Source: Malachius bipustulatus
Taxonomy: Eukaryota > Arthropoda > Insecta > Coleoptera > Melyridae
Reading direction: 5' to 3'
Assembly: GCA_910589415.1 (NCBI GenBank)
Contig: OU342639.1
Span: forward strand, 32,310,268-32,374,267
Length of the DNA: 64,000 bases
Shown here: piece after piece, positions 30,801 through 43,500 of the stretch
How positions within the stretch are numbered: the first letter of the stretch is position 1
How the letters are laid out: every line of letters starts with the position of its first letter
Notes under the pieces: model-generated
The model's database searches: none
Seen by the model: only the letters and a program-made list of their open reading frames with translations
Told to the model about the DNA's origin: nothing
Program-made: the position numbers and the translations under genes

Positions 30801-33800
30801 TCTGTAAAACGGAATAATCCACTTGGTTCGAGGTTTATAAAACGAATAGGGCTTCGTTAAATATGAAAAGCATGACGCAAAGAAGCTTGTAAAGAAAAGA
30901 CGTTACAAACCTTTAGAGTAGATATAGTTGGACCGTATCCTAAGGTCAAGGTTTCAGATTTGAACAGCAACCCTGGGTAGTTGCTGTTGAAGTTTCTATG
31001 CTCTTCAATGTTATATTTCCAAGATCATCAGTTGAAGGTGAAAGAGAAATGCAAAATTTCCAAATTTATTTCCCAAACATGGAAATCACCGATTGGTATT
31101 TTCTTTTAATAAAATCTACAATTGCTTATATGTTTTCCAGGTATGACAGGAACAAGCTGAGTTTGAAAGACATACACAATTGTCAATATGTATCGTGTAT
31201 GAATCCAACGGCTGGCAGTTTTACAATAAACCCAAGACTCCAACGACACTTTTATACTTTCGCGATTAGTTTTCCAGGAAGTGAAGCTCTTATGTATATT
31301 TATAATTCCATTTTAAACCAGCATCTCTCTGATCCCGAACATAAATTTTCACCACTCGTTGTGAAATTAGCTGAAAGCATTGTTAGAGCGTCTGTCGCCC
31401 TTCATCACAAGGTCTCGCAGATATTTCTTCCAACGGCTATAAAATTTCATTACATTTTCAATTTGAGAGAACTATCCAACGTTTTTCAGGTAAATGTTTG
31501 ATGGTCATGTCAAGTCAAGTTTCCAAAAAAAGTATTTCTTCCCAGGGTTTATTATTTAGCGCAAATGATTGTTTAAGTCAGCCCATAGACTTAGTCAGAT
31601 TATGGTTACATGAATGTCAGAGAGTTTATGGAGACAAATTGATAGAAGATAAGGACATCGATGCTTTCACCAAACTTCAGATCGATATTTTCAAGAAAAA
31701 TTTTGAGGTAGGTTGAATAAAAATGATGTTAAGTGATTGTGAATAGTCCAGTAACGCATTTCTTAAAAGGAACTTGACGATTCGGCGGCGTTTGATAAAC
31801 CAAATCTTTATTGTCACTTTGCTAGTGGAATTGGTGAGCCTAAATATATGCCGATTACAAAATGGCACAAGCTAAATCAGCTCCTCACAGAAGCCATGTC
31901 CAGTTACAACGATTTGGTAGCTGCAATGAATCTCGTTCTGTTTGAGGATGCGATGATGCATGTTTGTCGGTGAGGAATTGCTTTTTTTTAGCACAAGAAG
32001 CAGTCACGAATATATTGTATTCTGCTATCATATTCTATCACAAATAATTTTTTTTCATATATAATATATGTATATATATATATATATAAAAGTACCAACA
32101 TACGCGGGACGAATTGGAGCCAAGGCTTCAAATTATATTTTGAAGAAAAAAATTTCAAATCTCAACTTTCTACCTACGACGAAATGGAGGCTCTAGAGTG
32201 ATGCTTTTGAGTGATCACAGTCGATGCTTTATTATTTGTAGTTTAATAATTGTAAGTAGTGACGTATTAACCCATACTTAACATTTTTGATAGAATAAAT
32301 CGAATATTGGAATCGCCCCGAGGCAGCGCTTTGCTAGTTGGAGTTGGAGGAAGCGGAAAACAATCCTTGTCACGATTGGCGGCTTTCATATCATCACTAG
32401 AGGTATTCCAAATACAGCTAAAGAAAGGCTATTCGGTAGGTGATTTAAAGACAGAGTTAGCGTCACTGTATTCAAAAACCGGACTAAAAAACGTAGGCAT
32501 TATGTTCTTAATGACCGACGCTCAAGTAAGTTAAATGGTCTAAAGTAACTATTATAGTGACTAAAACAATTTCATCTCTATAGGTGCCAAATGAACAATT
32601 CCTCGTGCTTATTAATGACATGTTGGCTTCGGGCGAGGTTCCAGATATGTTCCCTGATGACGAAATCGAGAACATAATTGCTGGAGTGAGGAACGAAGTA
32701 AAAGGTGCCGGTGTGTTGGATACACGAGAGAACTGTTGGAAGTTTTTTATTGACAGAGTTAGAAGACAACTGAAGGTAATCTGTTCTTCAGCCAAATTGC
32801 AATCAACTTTGTAATTTTTCCTATATAGGTGGTGCTGTGTTTCTCACCAGTTGGAAACACTTTAAGAGTGCGTTCCAGGAAATTCCCCGCTATCATAAAT
32901 TGTACACAAATCAACTGGTTTCACGAATGGTCTCAAGAAGCCTTAGTTTCAGTTGCTATGAGATTCTTGCAAGAAGTTGAAGTATTACCGGTAAGTATAC
33001 GTCATAGCTATCAAAACCAAGACACCTTAAGTGTTCTGGGAACAAATTTGTAGTGTCCTCTACCTTTTAATAAAGATCCTGCGTCTTGCGTTTCTAATCT
33101 GTAAGGTGTCCCCCTTTACCTGATAGATTTGAAAAGAACCTCCTTGTCTTGTTGAATTCCAGCCATGAAGTCTAGCTCTTTGAATTTAAGGTTATCCCGC
33201 CCTTATTTCAACAAAATGGCCGACATTACTTACCCTGTGTGGTTGTGACCGTGATCGTCTAGTGTTTGGACCTCTAGGACCTTCTATGTTTTGTTCGTTG
33301 TAACCTTACCTTGTTCGTTCGCAGCAAACGCTACCAAAATACTTGAGCTAGCCAGTTTTTAAGAGAAAAGTGTTAGAGTGAGAAAAATAATCAGATCAGA
33401 GAAAGCGAACCACGGTAAAGAAAAAGAATCAACGGTGGCTGCCGATTGTTACGACCTGTTGGCTGTTTCATTGACCTCCCTGACAAGTAAATTGTAAAAA
33501 AAAAACTAGTTAACTCTTTATTGCAGGAAGCGTTACGTGATTCTGCTGCCAGATTTATGGCATATGTACACACATCAGTGAATATAGCTTCAAAATTATT
33601 CCTTCAAAATGAGAGGCGTTATAATTACACCACGCCAAAATCATATTTAGAACAAATTAATTTATATGCGAAACTATTACATCAAAAAACCGACGAGTTG
33701 CGATCAAAAATAGAACGTCTCGAAAATGGCTTGGACAAATTAAAAAGCACGTCATCACAAGTCGACGAGCTAAAAAAGAAGTTGGCCATACAAGAAATAG

Positions 33801-36800
33801 AGCTTCAAGAAAAAAATGACGCTGCTGACAGGCTGATAGAAATCGTAGGGGTGGAAACGGAGAAAGTATCGATTGAGAAGAACTTGGCGGATGAGGAAGA
33901 GGAAAAAGTAGCGTTGATCGCGGAAGAGGTTGCCAAGAAGCAACAGGACTGCGAAGAAGATTTAATAAAAGCTGAGCCGGCTCTACTGGCAGCTCAAGAA
34001 GCGCTTAATACTTTGAATAAATCCAATCTGACTGAGCTAAAATCGTTTGGGTCTCCTCCAGGAGCTGTCACTAATGTAACTGCAGCAGTAATGGTGCTAT
34101 TAGCCCCTGATGGTAAAATACCAAAAGATAGAAGTTGGAAATCAGCAAAGGTATGTATTTTATCTATCAGTAAATATTTTGAAATCTCAAAGTACCTTCG
34201 TTACAGATTGTAATGGCAAAAGTCGACGCTTTCCTAGATCAATTAATAAACTACGATAAAGAAAATATTCATCCAGAAATCATCAAAGCTATTGAGCCTT
34301 ACTTGAAAGACACAGAGTTCGAACCTGATTTTGTGCGCTCCAAATCAGCTGCTGCTGCTGGTTTATGCGCTTGGGTTATAAATATTATTAAATTTTATGA
34401 AGTGTATTGTGATGTGGAACCGAAACGAAAGGCTCTAGCTGCTGCTAATGGCGAACTTGCCGCTGCACAAGATAAGTTAGCTTCAATTAAATTGAAAGTA
34501 GCGGTAAGTGCCATATTGGTCTACCATATAGTAAACGCTTGGTCATAAAACTTCCTTTGTCCACAGTCATTGGAAGAACAACTAGCAAAATTGACGGCTG
34601 ATTTCGAAAAAGCCACCCAAGAGAAATTAAAATGTCAGCAAGAAGCAGACGCAACAAACGACACCATTAAATTGGCAAATCGATTGGTCGGAGGACTCGC
34701 CAGTGAAAACGTGAGATGGGCAGAAGCTGTTAATGAGTACCTACGACGTGATTAAATATAAAAGAAAACGTTTACTGACAATAATTATTTTCAGTTTTTT
34801 AAGACAAGGTACTATGATGCCAGGCGATATATTATTGGTCACCGCTTTTATTTCCTATGTCGGCTGCTTCACCAAACAATATCGATTGGATTTGCTACAC
34901 AAAATGTGGTTACCCTTCGTCAAAACTTTGGAGGTATGTTTATCATTAAAAAGGCTCAAGAAGTCTTTCAAACAAAATAGACATCTGTGGCTCCTGGTCT
35001 TTTTTGTCACCTATTCTGCACCTCAGTTAACTGTTACTTATTATGGTGCAATAAAAATAATTTTCTCCTATTTCAGCCACCGATAGCAATAACCGCTGAA
35101 CTTGATCCGTTGTCTTTATTAACCGACGATACGCAAATTGCTAAATGGCAAAATGAAGGATTACCTAGTGACAGAATGTCAACTGAAAATGCTACGATTC
35201 TTACTAACTCTGACAGATGGCCACTAATGATCGATCCTCAAGTAAGGCGTTCCATTTTTTGAAATATACATGAAAGAACGTTTTGTCTTTCAGTTGCAGG
35301 GAATCAAGTGGATTAAACAAAAATACGGAGACGACCTTAAGGTAATTCGTTTGGGTCAGAAAGGGTTCTTAGATGTTGTAGAAAAATCCATTACGCAGGG
35401 TGCGACCGTGCTCGTAGAAAATATTGAAGAATCTCTAGATCCTGTTTTAGATACACTTCTTGGAAGGAATCTTATCAAAAAAGGAAAGTAAGTTAAATTC
35501 AATTATTCAGGGAGGTGGATTCTCGAATTGTCATAGTAGTTTCGCCGATTTCGGAACGGAAGTTACCAAGACATAATATTTTTTTATTTCGCAATGTCAG
35601 GGCCATCAAAATAGGAGATAAAGAAATAGAATACCATTCAAGCTTCAGATTAATATTACACACCAAACTAGCTAATCCTCATTACAAACCTGAAATGCAA
35701 GCACAAGCTAGTTTGATTAATTTCACTGTGACTCGTGATGGTCTCGAAGATCAACTTTTGGCCGAGGTTGTCAAAGCTGAACGACCAGATTTGGAAGAGT
35801 TGAAGGTAAACCAGACTAAATTGTGATCAACAATTATACTTTCTTTGACACTTCATAGGCAGAACTCACAAAACAGCAAAACGACTTCAAGATTATGTTG
35901 AAATCGTTGGAAGATGATCTGTTGTCACGTTTGTCGTTGGCTGGAGGAAACTTACTGGGTGATACAACACTTGTGGAAAATTTGGAAACCACCAAACGTA
36001 CTGCAGCGGAAATCGAAATAAAAGTAGCGGAAGCCAAAATAACGTCCATCCAAATAGACAAAGCAAGGGAACATTACAGAAGAGCTGCATCAAGAGCTAG
36101 CTTACTCTATTTCATACTTAATGACTTAAACGCAATCAATCCAATCTACCAGTTCTCTTTGAAGGTATTTTGATCAGGTTGATTGTTTTAGTATTTACAC
36201 ACTTTTTTACAGGCTTTCAGTGTGGTGTTCCAGAAGGCAATCGCAAAAGCTGAAATCGCTGACACTGTTCCTGCCAGAGTAAACAATTTAATTGATATGA
36301 TATCGTTTTCAGTGTTTCAATACACCACAAGAGGTCTCTTTGAATGCGATAAATTAATTTTCGCATCACAAATGACCTTTCAGGTAAGATGGGGTAAATT
36401 AATCATCCACTAATCAGGAATACCGTATCAAAACTCAGAGTGATATGAATATAAAAATATTATTTTCTGCAATTCTGCAATGAAGAATTTTTTGCAGATA
36501 CTATTGATGAACGAAGAAATCTCATCTGCAGACCTAGATTTCCTATTACGTTTCCCGATTAAACCACATGTGACGAGTCCGGTGGAATTCTTATCTAATA
36601 CCAGCTGGGGAGGTATATGCAGTCTTTCCACAAAAGATGAGTTCAGAAACTTAGATCGAGATATAGAGAATTCTCCGAAACGATGGAAGAAACTTGTCGA
36701 ATGTGAATGTCCCGAGAGAGAAAAGTTTCCGCAGGAATGGAAGAGTAAAACTGCCTTGCAAAGGCTTTGCATGATGCGAGCTTTAAGACCCGATAGAATG

Positions 36801-39611
36801 ATTTACGCGATGATGTAATTATTTTCCTATTCACAATTTACATTATTAACCGTGATAATTTCAGGGCTTTCATCGAGGAAAAACTTAGTGCCAAGTACGT
36901 GGAAAACAAGACATTGGAATTTGCTAAATCGTTCGAAGAAACAAGTCAATCGACTCCGATCTTCTTTATACTATCACCAGGAGTGAACCCATTGAAAGAT
37001 GTGGAAGAATTAGGAGAAAAAATTGGATTTTCAACAGAAAAGCAAAATTTTCACAACGTATCTTTAGGACAAGGTCAAGAAGTTGTAGCAGAAAAAGCTA
37101 TGAAAGTGGCTGCTAAGGAAGGGCATTGGGTAGTGCTGCAAAATATTCATTTAGTGAAAAAATGGTTGCCTAATTTGGAGAAAAATTTAGAGAAATACGC
37201 AGAAGGTTCACATGAGCAATACAGATTGTTCATGAGCGCCGAGCCAGCGGCTACTGCTGCTGCTCATATCATCCCACAGGTTAATTTGGTAACTCACGGT
37301 ATTATTGAAAACAAATATTTCTTTGTATATTGCAGGGTATCTTGGAATCATCTATAAAAATAACAAACGAACCACCAACGGGTATGCAGGCCAATCTACA
37401 CAAAGCTCTAACAAATTTCAATCAAGAAACATTGGAACAGTGTGGGAAAGAAGCCGAGTTTAAAGTCATACTTTTTTCATTGTGCTATTTTCATGCGGTG
37501 GTTGCAGAGAGGAGGAAATTTGGACCTCTGGGCTGGAATAAAGTTTACCCCTTCAACGTAGGAGACTTAACGATTAGTGTTTTTGTGCTTTATAATTATT
37601 TAGAGGCAAATTCTAAAGTCCCGTGGGAGGATCTGCGGTACTTGTTCGGCGAAATTATGTACGGCGGACATATTACTGATGACTGGGATAGACGTCTTTG
37701 CATTACTTACCTGGAAGAATTTTTGCAACCAGATTTGGTTAGTATTAAATATTATTAGGGATCGGTTCTCTCTCTCTTTGTCTCTTTGTATACCAACTGC
37801 GCATGGTAAAATGGAAACCTGCTTAGAGTCAAAACTGTTTAAAAACCAACCCTATACATTTCAGCGCTCATACGTCAATTTTTTCACTGTCATGAGCGCC
37901 ACACACATGTTAGATTCACTCTGTTGTGAAACTCCGTAAGCGTAAGGCTGGTTAACTAAACTATGGGATTGGATTGGGGGTGGTTTTCATTTAAATTGAT
38001 CTTGGGATAATTAATTCATTTGGGGATTTTGAAAATTAATCATTATTTATTTCAATTATTGTTTTTCGTCGTCTATCTGCAGTTGCTATTTGCTATTTCA
38101 TCCATGCACCAGACACATTTGGGTGTGCTTACAATTAACGATTTATAACGATGAGTTAACGCTGGGGTAATTTGGATATAGGTTGTTAAATTATAGATTT
38201 GGTGCCGTGACCAGGATCAAGATACTTTAGTTTGGTTAGATAGGAGATTTAATTTGTATTGTAGAACTCTTTTAACATTATATTCTTCTAGATTGATGGC
38301 GAATTACTGTTAGCACCTGGTTTTGCTGCGCCACCTAATACTGACTACGTTGGTTACCACAACTACATTGATGAAATGATGCCTCAAGAATCCCCATATT
38401 TATACGGTCTTCACCCTAATGCAGAAATAGGCTTTCTTACAACAACCTCAGATAACTTATTTAAGACAGTATTTGAAATGCAGCCTAGAGATGCCGCGTC
38501 ATCTGGTGGAGCTACAATCACTAGAGAAGATAAGGGATGTCTCTTTCAATTTTCTAGCTGTAAATTGTTTGTAACAACTCATTTTCCCTTTTGCAGGTGA
38601 AGCAAATGGTAGACGAGATGATGGAAAAGCTACCAGAAGACTTTAACATGACTGAAATTATGGGTAAAGTGGAAGAGAGAACTCCTTACGTAATAGTAGC
38701 GTTTCAGGAATGCGAAAGAATGAACTATTTAAGCAGCGAAATAAAGAGATCTTTAAAAGAACTAGAATTGGGATTGAAGGGAGAGTTAACTATTACATCC
38801 GACATGGAGGATCTCGAGAACGCTTTGTTTTTGGACCAAGTTCCACCGGTTTGGGCGAAAAGAGCTTACCCTTCTTTACTTGGTTTGACTTCTTGGTTTG
38901 TCGATTTGCTACTTAGGATCCGAGAACTTGAAACATGGTCCACTGACTTTGTCGTGAGTGTAACATTAATTTTGATTGTTTGCTTGTTGATGTCATCTTC
39001 AGAGAGAATATTGATTTTTGTTAAGGTTGAAGTTTTGTTAAACATAAATTGATGAACTTAACCCTTTTTTTATAGTTACCTGCATCTGTCTGGCTTGGAG
39101 GTTTCTTCAATCCGCAGTCCCTCTTAACTGCTATTATGCAAAGCACTGCAAGAAGAAATGAATTGCCCTTGGATAAAATGTGCTTGCAATGCGATGTAAC
39201 GAAAAAGCAGAAAGAAGAATTCTTGTAAGTACGCACGATAACACAACTAAACATTATATTTCTAAACAACCTTGCTGATGTATAAATTGTGTAGAAAATG
39301 TGAGGCTCTTTTTTAGAAGCGCACCAAGAGATGGCGCGTACATTCACGGACTTCACATGGAGGGAGCAAGATGGGACGTCCAGGCTGGGATTATAATGGA
39401 CTCCAGATTGAAGGAACTGTTTCCTGCTATGCCGGTGATAAATGTCAGAGCCATAACCCAAGATAAACAAGACTTGAGGAACATGTACGAGTGTCCTGTC
39501 TATAAGACGAGAACTAGAGGTCCAACATACGTGTGGACTTTTAATTTGAAAACGAAAGACAAGCCGGGGAAATGGACTTTGGCTGGCGTTGCTCTTTTGT
39601 TACAAACTTAA
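15868..39611 (+). CDS. axonemal outer-arm dynein heavy chain, DNAH9/11/17 (beta) group, 44 exons, 4468 aa
   Basis: ATP-driven motor of the ciliary/sperm outer dynein arm. Exons: 15868-16108, 16646-16761, 17449-17785, 17839-18200, 18259-18774, 18972-19082, 19351-19496, 19563-19758, 20061-20316, 20698-21061, 21132-22341, 24001-24273, 25750-26592, 26652-27200, 27261-27395, 27914-28176, 28248-28449, 28508-28732, 28778-29265, 29481-29763, 29823-29996, 30075-30445, 31141-31489, 31546-31707, 31770-31969, 32294-32525, 32584-32775, 32829-32990, 33527-34150, 34207-34503, 34567-34736, 34795-34933, 35077-35241, 35294-35487, 35601-35805, 35859-36164, 36213-36383, 36498-36814, 36865-37279, 37336-37737, 38292-38534, 38597-38953, 39076-39224, 39317-39611. 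They sum to 13,407 nt in one frame. P-loops: AAA1 GPAGTGKT (~1851) with CFDEFNR Walker B, AAA2 GNAGTGKT (~2133), AAA3 GNAGCGKT (~2459), AAA4 GVGGSGKQS (~2806). Stalk with microtubule-binding tip ~3160-3260. The ending [12 protein letters not shown]...LALLLQ-type is diagnostic of the group. Two introns have non-GT donors (27201, 38535). Confidence 0.93.
16213..16496. repeat. foldback MITE in dynein intron 1
   Basis: The left end ACAGGGTGTTTGATAAAACC and GGACAGCC are mirrored at the right end by GGCTGTCCAGTTATCAAATA then CCCTGT. Arms of ~100 bp surround a short centre. It lies wholly inside intron 1 (16109-16645), so the coding frame is unaffected. Confidence 0.7.
22390..23960 (-). mobile_element. 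Ty3/gypsy-like LTR retrotransposon fragment in dynein intron 11
   Basis: The insertion lies antisense inside intron 11 (22342-24000). Read on the minus strand, a partial LTR-like end (ending in GGTTACA) is followed by a primer-binding site TGGCGCCCAACGT (plus 23839-23851) and a gag start ATG at 23796. Broken gag frames follow, reaching about 22893. Pol beyond that is not clearly recognisable, and no second LTR was found. Both outer boundaries are approximate. GC content is visibly higher than in the flanking intron, which helps outline it. Confidence 0.7.
22893..23796 (-). pseudogene. retrotransposon gag pseudogene
   Basis: The minus-strand reading starts [18 protein letters not shown] and stops after ~31 codons. 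Further frames carry a gag-type core ([20 protein letters not shown], then [13 protein letters not shown]), then [16 protein letters not shown]. The last part, [18 protein letters not shown], resembles a CCHC zinc knuckle that has lost its first cysteine and its histidine. At least three frame changes or stops separate the pieces, so it cannot make a full Gag. Confidence 0.7.
27201..27260 (+). other. GC-AG intron (60 bp) in the outer-arm dynein gene
   Basis: The conserved junction ...[12 protein letters not shown] before the AAA1 P-loop needs a phase-0 donor directly after CAG. The next bases are GCTAGT, so the intron starts with GC and ends TTGCAG. No GT donor in the area keeps the frame. 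GC-AG introns are a known minor class of U2 introns. Confidence 0.8.
32071..32088 (+). repeat. (TA)n microsatellite in a dynein intron
   Basis: Nine TA units in intron 25, within a longer AT-alternating tract that begins near 32057. Confidence 0.9.
38535..38596 (+). other. intron with non-canonical GG donor (62 bp) in the outer-arm dynein gene
   Basis: Family conservation demands the junction ...[14 protein letters not shown]. The acceptor TTTTGCAG is normal, but the donor side reads AAG then GGATGT where GTATGT would be expected. Reading straight through hits a TGA immediately after the acceptor AG. No frame-preserving GT or GC is available at a usable distance. Confidence 0.75.
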
Positions 39612-39641
39612 CTGTTGATCGTCTTTATTATAAAAAAACTC

Positions 39642-39647
39642 AATAAA
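39642..39647 (+). promoter_or_regulatory. AATAAA poly(A) signal of the outer-arm dynein gene
   Basis: The hexamer lies 31 bp after the stop codon, implying a short 3' UTR. Confidence 0.6.
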
Positions 39648-40551
39648 ATTTAACAAATATTTATTCAATTATTTATTACAAAAATGTGATTTTTACAATA
39701 ATTAGTTTGTTGATTTAGATATCATGATGTAACAATGGCAATATGGCCGCTATTTCGTGAGAATCTTGTTTGTTATTAGAGACCTAATTCTCGAAACGGA
39801 GGTAGCCGCTGGTGCCCCTTCGGTTTCGAACTCGAAAGTTGTTAAGATAATTTTTTAGAAACACTTTAGTTTCTAGGTATGTAGCTAAGGTAAAAAAGTA
39901 ACAGATAAAAAATTGAAGTAAGATACAGGTGAGGCTTGCCGCCGTCCCGACCACGCTTTGCATGGATCAGGCACCCTCATGTCATCTCTCATTTCTTCCA
40001 TTCGTCACTTCTCGCGCGTCTCTTTTCCTCTCTTTCTAAATTAACGTTTTAGGTATTATTATTTAGGTATTTATTATTATTATTATTATTATTTGACGTT
40101 AAAATTGTCGTAGATAGACTTTAAAGTCACTAATGTGTTATAACTTAATGGCTTTCTGATTAATTTAGGAGACATATTAGTGTGTTACTTTGATTGTTTA
40201 TAGATTGTCAGATCCTCTGACGTAGGAGGTGTTGCCAGTTTGGGCAAGTCTAATTATTATAGAATATGATATTCGTTGTCAATTTTGAATTTGATTTATT
40301 TGCTAATGAGATGTTGCCAGTTTTGGCTAGTGTTTGGTTTGTTTAGCTATTGTCAGCATTAGACCAGTTTTGCTAGACTTAAAGCTGTTACCACTTTTGG
40401 GCATGTTTTATTCTTGTTTTATTCTCACAGCCTTATTAAAATAAATGAAAAAAAACATAGCTATTTTCGATATATATTTACACAAGGTTATTTGTTTATA
40501 AATTCAACAAAATGTAAGTTAACAATAAGAAAAATAAAGAGAGAATAAATC
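39648..40551. other. convergent intergenic spacer between the two dynein genes
   Basis: No gene seen. It includes a (TTA)n microsatellite at 40071-40093. TTTATT (AATAAA on the minus strand) at 40407-40412 and 40418-40423 gives candidate poly(A) signals for the minus-strand dynein. Confidence 0.6.
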
Positions 40552-43500
40552 TTATCTTGATAGATGAAGATAACTCAGTTCTGTTTGGCAAACAATAGCT
40601 ACCCCACGTTTAATCCAATGCACTGATGGTTTAGCACTGGGCAGAAACATTCGGAAAATGTAGTTAGATGAATGCCCGCTTGTGGAAATAACTCCTTTTC
40701 GTTCAGATGTTCTATAAACGGGAACTTCGTACTTCCCTGATTTAGAATGATCTTCAAGTTTCAACACTCTGAGAATAACATTTGGAAGACTGCACCGTAG
40801 CATGCAAGAAACTTGTTCATCTAAAGAATTATTTTCCACGTTCCAAATTGCTCCTTCTAAGAATAAGCCATATAATTTCATACCATATTCACGATCGCTT
40901 GAAATTTTATGACTTTCGACCAGAAATTCAATCATAGTGTCTTCTAAGTGATAATTATTTTCTTTAGCAAATATTTGTTGGAAAGTTGCTAGTAGAGCAA
41001 GTGGGTAAAATAAGGCAGGGAAAAATATTCTTTCACCAATACAGATTCGCGACCAGGTATTAATGGAATGATATTTATAATTGAAATCGGTTAGAAAAAC
41101 ACTCAATGACTGAATTGATGGGTAAGACACTCTCAACCATTGAGGAGGTATTTTGTTGTCCTTCAAGAAACCTAATATAAGTTCATTCTCGTCATTGTTT
41201 ATCGATTCACCTTTTAAGAACTTTTCAATATTCTCCAAAGTTGTTTTCATCACTAGTAGGAGATTATGGTAGCTGGTCATTTCTCTCTTAATATTTACGT
41301 GAAAAGGATCCCCCTCAATCAAATTCTCATAGTTAGGTCCAACTTCTTGTGGTAATTTCCTCATGATGTCGCTCACTAAAGTATCAACAGGATCGTTCTC
41401 GCATATATTAATATTGCTAGTAATTTTGTTAATTTGATTAAACAGCAATTTCGATTCATAGATACGTCTCATTTGGTTTACGTTTTCATGCAACCCGAAC
41501 ACTTCCGGCGAATCATGATCAGGTAATTCCATGATATGTTTCATGTGATCGTCATACTCATTTTTTACCGGAAGTGTATACTTGTGGTTATTTTGACAAA
41601 AAATATGTCTCCTATTTTGAGCTACATCTTTATTTATATGATCAAAAATGAGGGTGTTAAAAAGCCTTTGATCCCAGTCATCACTAACTCTACCACCGTA
41701 ATCGCATTCACCGATTATGTACGTTAAAGCTTCAAAGGGTGATTTATATTTATTAACGAATATTTGGAGATGTTTAGCAGCGATAGAGAAATCAATTTCT
41801 TTAAACTCGTAACGGATGTTCCACCCGATCGGACCAAATTTTATTCGCTCTTCGATTACTGCATGGAAAAAGCTGACACTGTAGAGTAATCTTGTGAACA
41901 CTTCAACTTTTCCTGGACAACCTGAATAAAATGAAGCGCTCGAAACCGGTTGTCTCTTATAAGTCCTGAGCATATTTTCTTTCAATCCGTCAAGAGTTTC
42001 ATTAACTAACTTCACGCTTTTCTGGAGTAAACGCAGAGGGAAATCTTTAGAAGAATGAGTCGTCAACCATAACCGGAAATTTTCGTTGGTGCTACTAACT
42101 TTCATTCCTTCAATCATTTGTTCGATTTCGGACATTATTTCTGGCGCCAGGTGGCAGTTCTGCAAACAAATCCAGAGACCCTCTTCTAAGCCCTTTCGAA
42201 CCAGCAATTTGGCACGCTGATTCTGTAATTGTCCCAGAGAAATTATGTGAAGCTTATGCACTACCATTTTTAACTCAGCGAAACTGTAAAGAGTATCAAT
42301 TGGATCCGTTACTGAGGAGAGGAGAAATATTATAGGACTCAAGCAATAGGACTCCTGATAAGTAGACGCAATATCGAATCTGATTGGTGACACATAATCT
42401 TCGCCTAGTTCTTTTGAAATGTAATTAGCGACGGTTATAGAAAGCGTGTCTGGTTTTAAAATGGTGAGAACTAATAATTGATGGAACATATTTAAGTTGG
42501 AAAACCATTTGAGTTGCGGTAACTTGGCATAAAGTTCTGGATCATTCTCCAAGCTGTTGTGGAAATCTTCAAATGTTTTATTTAACTCACTCAAAGCTCT
42601 AGCATTCGTTTTTATGCCCTCTAATTCATTGGTGAAATGTGTCTCAATAATTCTTGAGAGAAAGTTGACGTCATTTTCACTTATTTTGTCTTCATAAATT
42701 TGAACTTTTGTACATAATAGGAAGGCAAATATTAGGCGATCTTTAACATATAACCCCTTAGAGACGTTTCTGTAAATATTGAGAGTAACTTGTTGTTTAA
42801 GAAATAAGCTCCTTTGCAGCATATTAGATGAAACCTGAGTAGTTAACATACTTCTCTTGAAAATATCCATAAACCACTCTAAAGAAAACTGGTACATTAT
42901 GTTGATTTTGCATAACTCCGAAATCGATGCAAAAAGTACCACTAAATGTTCCGCTACCTTTACATAATTTGATTTAATTTCTTCAATTACTTTCTCATCA
43001 CAGATAATCTTCTGCTGCCTTGCTCTAATTTCGTTGGAATTCTTTTGGGCGTCATCGAGAATCTTCAGGGAATTTTCGTCTTCAAGAATGTCAGCTTTCG
43101 AATCCGAAAGTGTTGTAAGGATTTTTTCTTCAATTGTTTTCAACTGCAGTCGGTTTTCTTCGTGTTGAATCATCAGTCTTCTTTTCTCATTTTTTAGTGT
43201 TGGTTTCTCGATTTCCAACATCGAATCTAATAGGTAATCTTTTAAGAAATCTGAGTTTAATGTGAAATTAATAACGCATAGCCTTGTAGTCAGTTCGGGT
43301 TCTGGTTGCATGTCTTTCTGGTAACAAGTAATGTAGAGACGGAAATATTTACTTTTTTCCTTCTGCATATCTTCAACGGATAAGTGACTTACTTCGCTTG
43401 TTTTTCTTTCCAGCAACAGTTTATTCAGGACTGGATTAACGTAGTTAGTAATTCCTTCCAATAGAACTGGGGTACCTGTACTCATGCAGTTTTCAATATC

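Noticed and set aside
30998..31140. Open frame continuing upstream of dynein exon 23
   Set aside because: It lies upstream of a good TTTTCCAG acceptor, and the conserved protein begins exactly at 31141, so it is intron.
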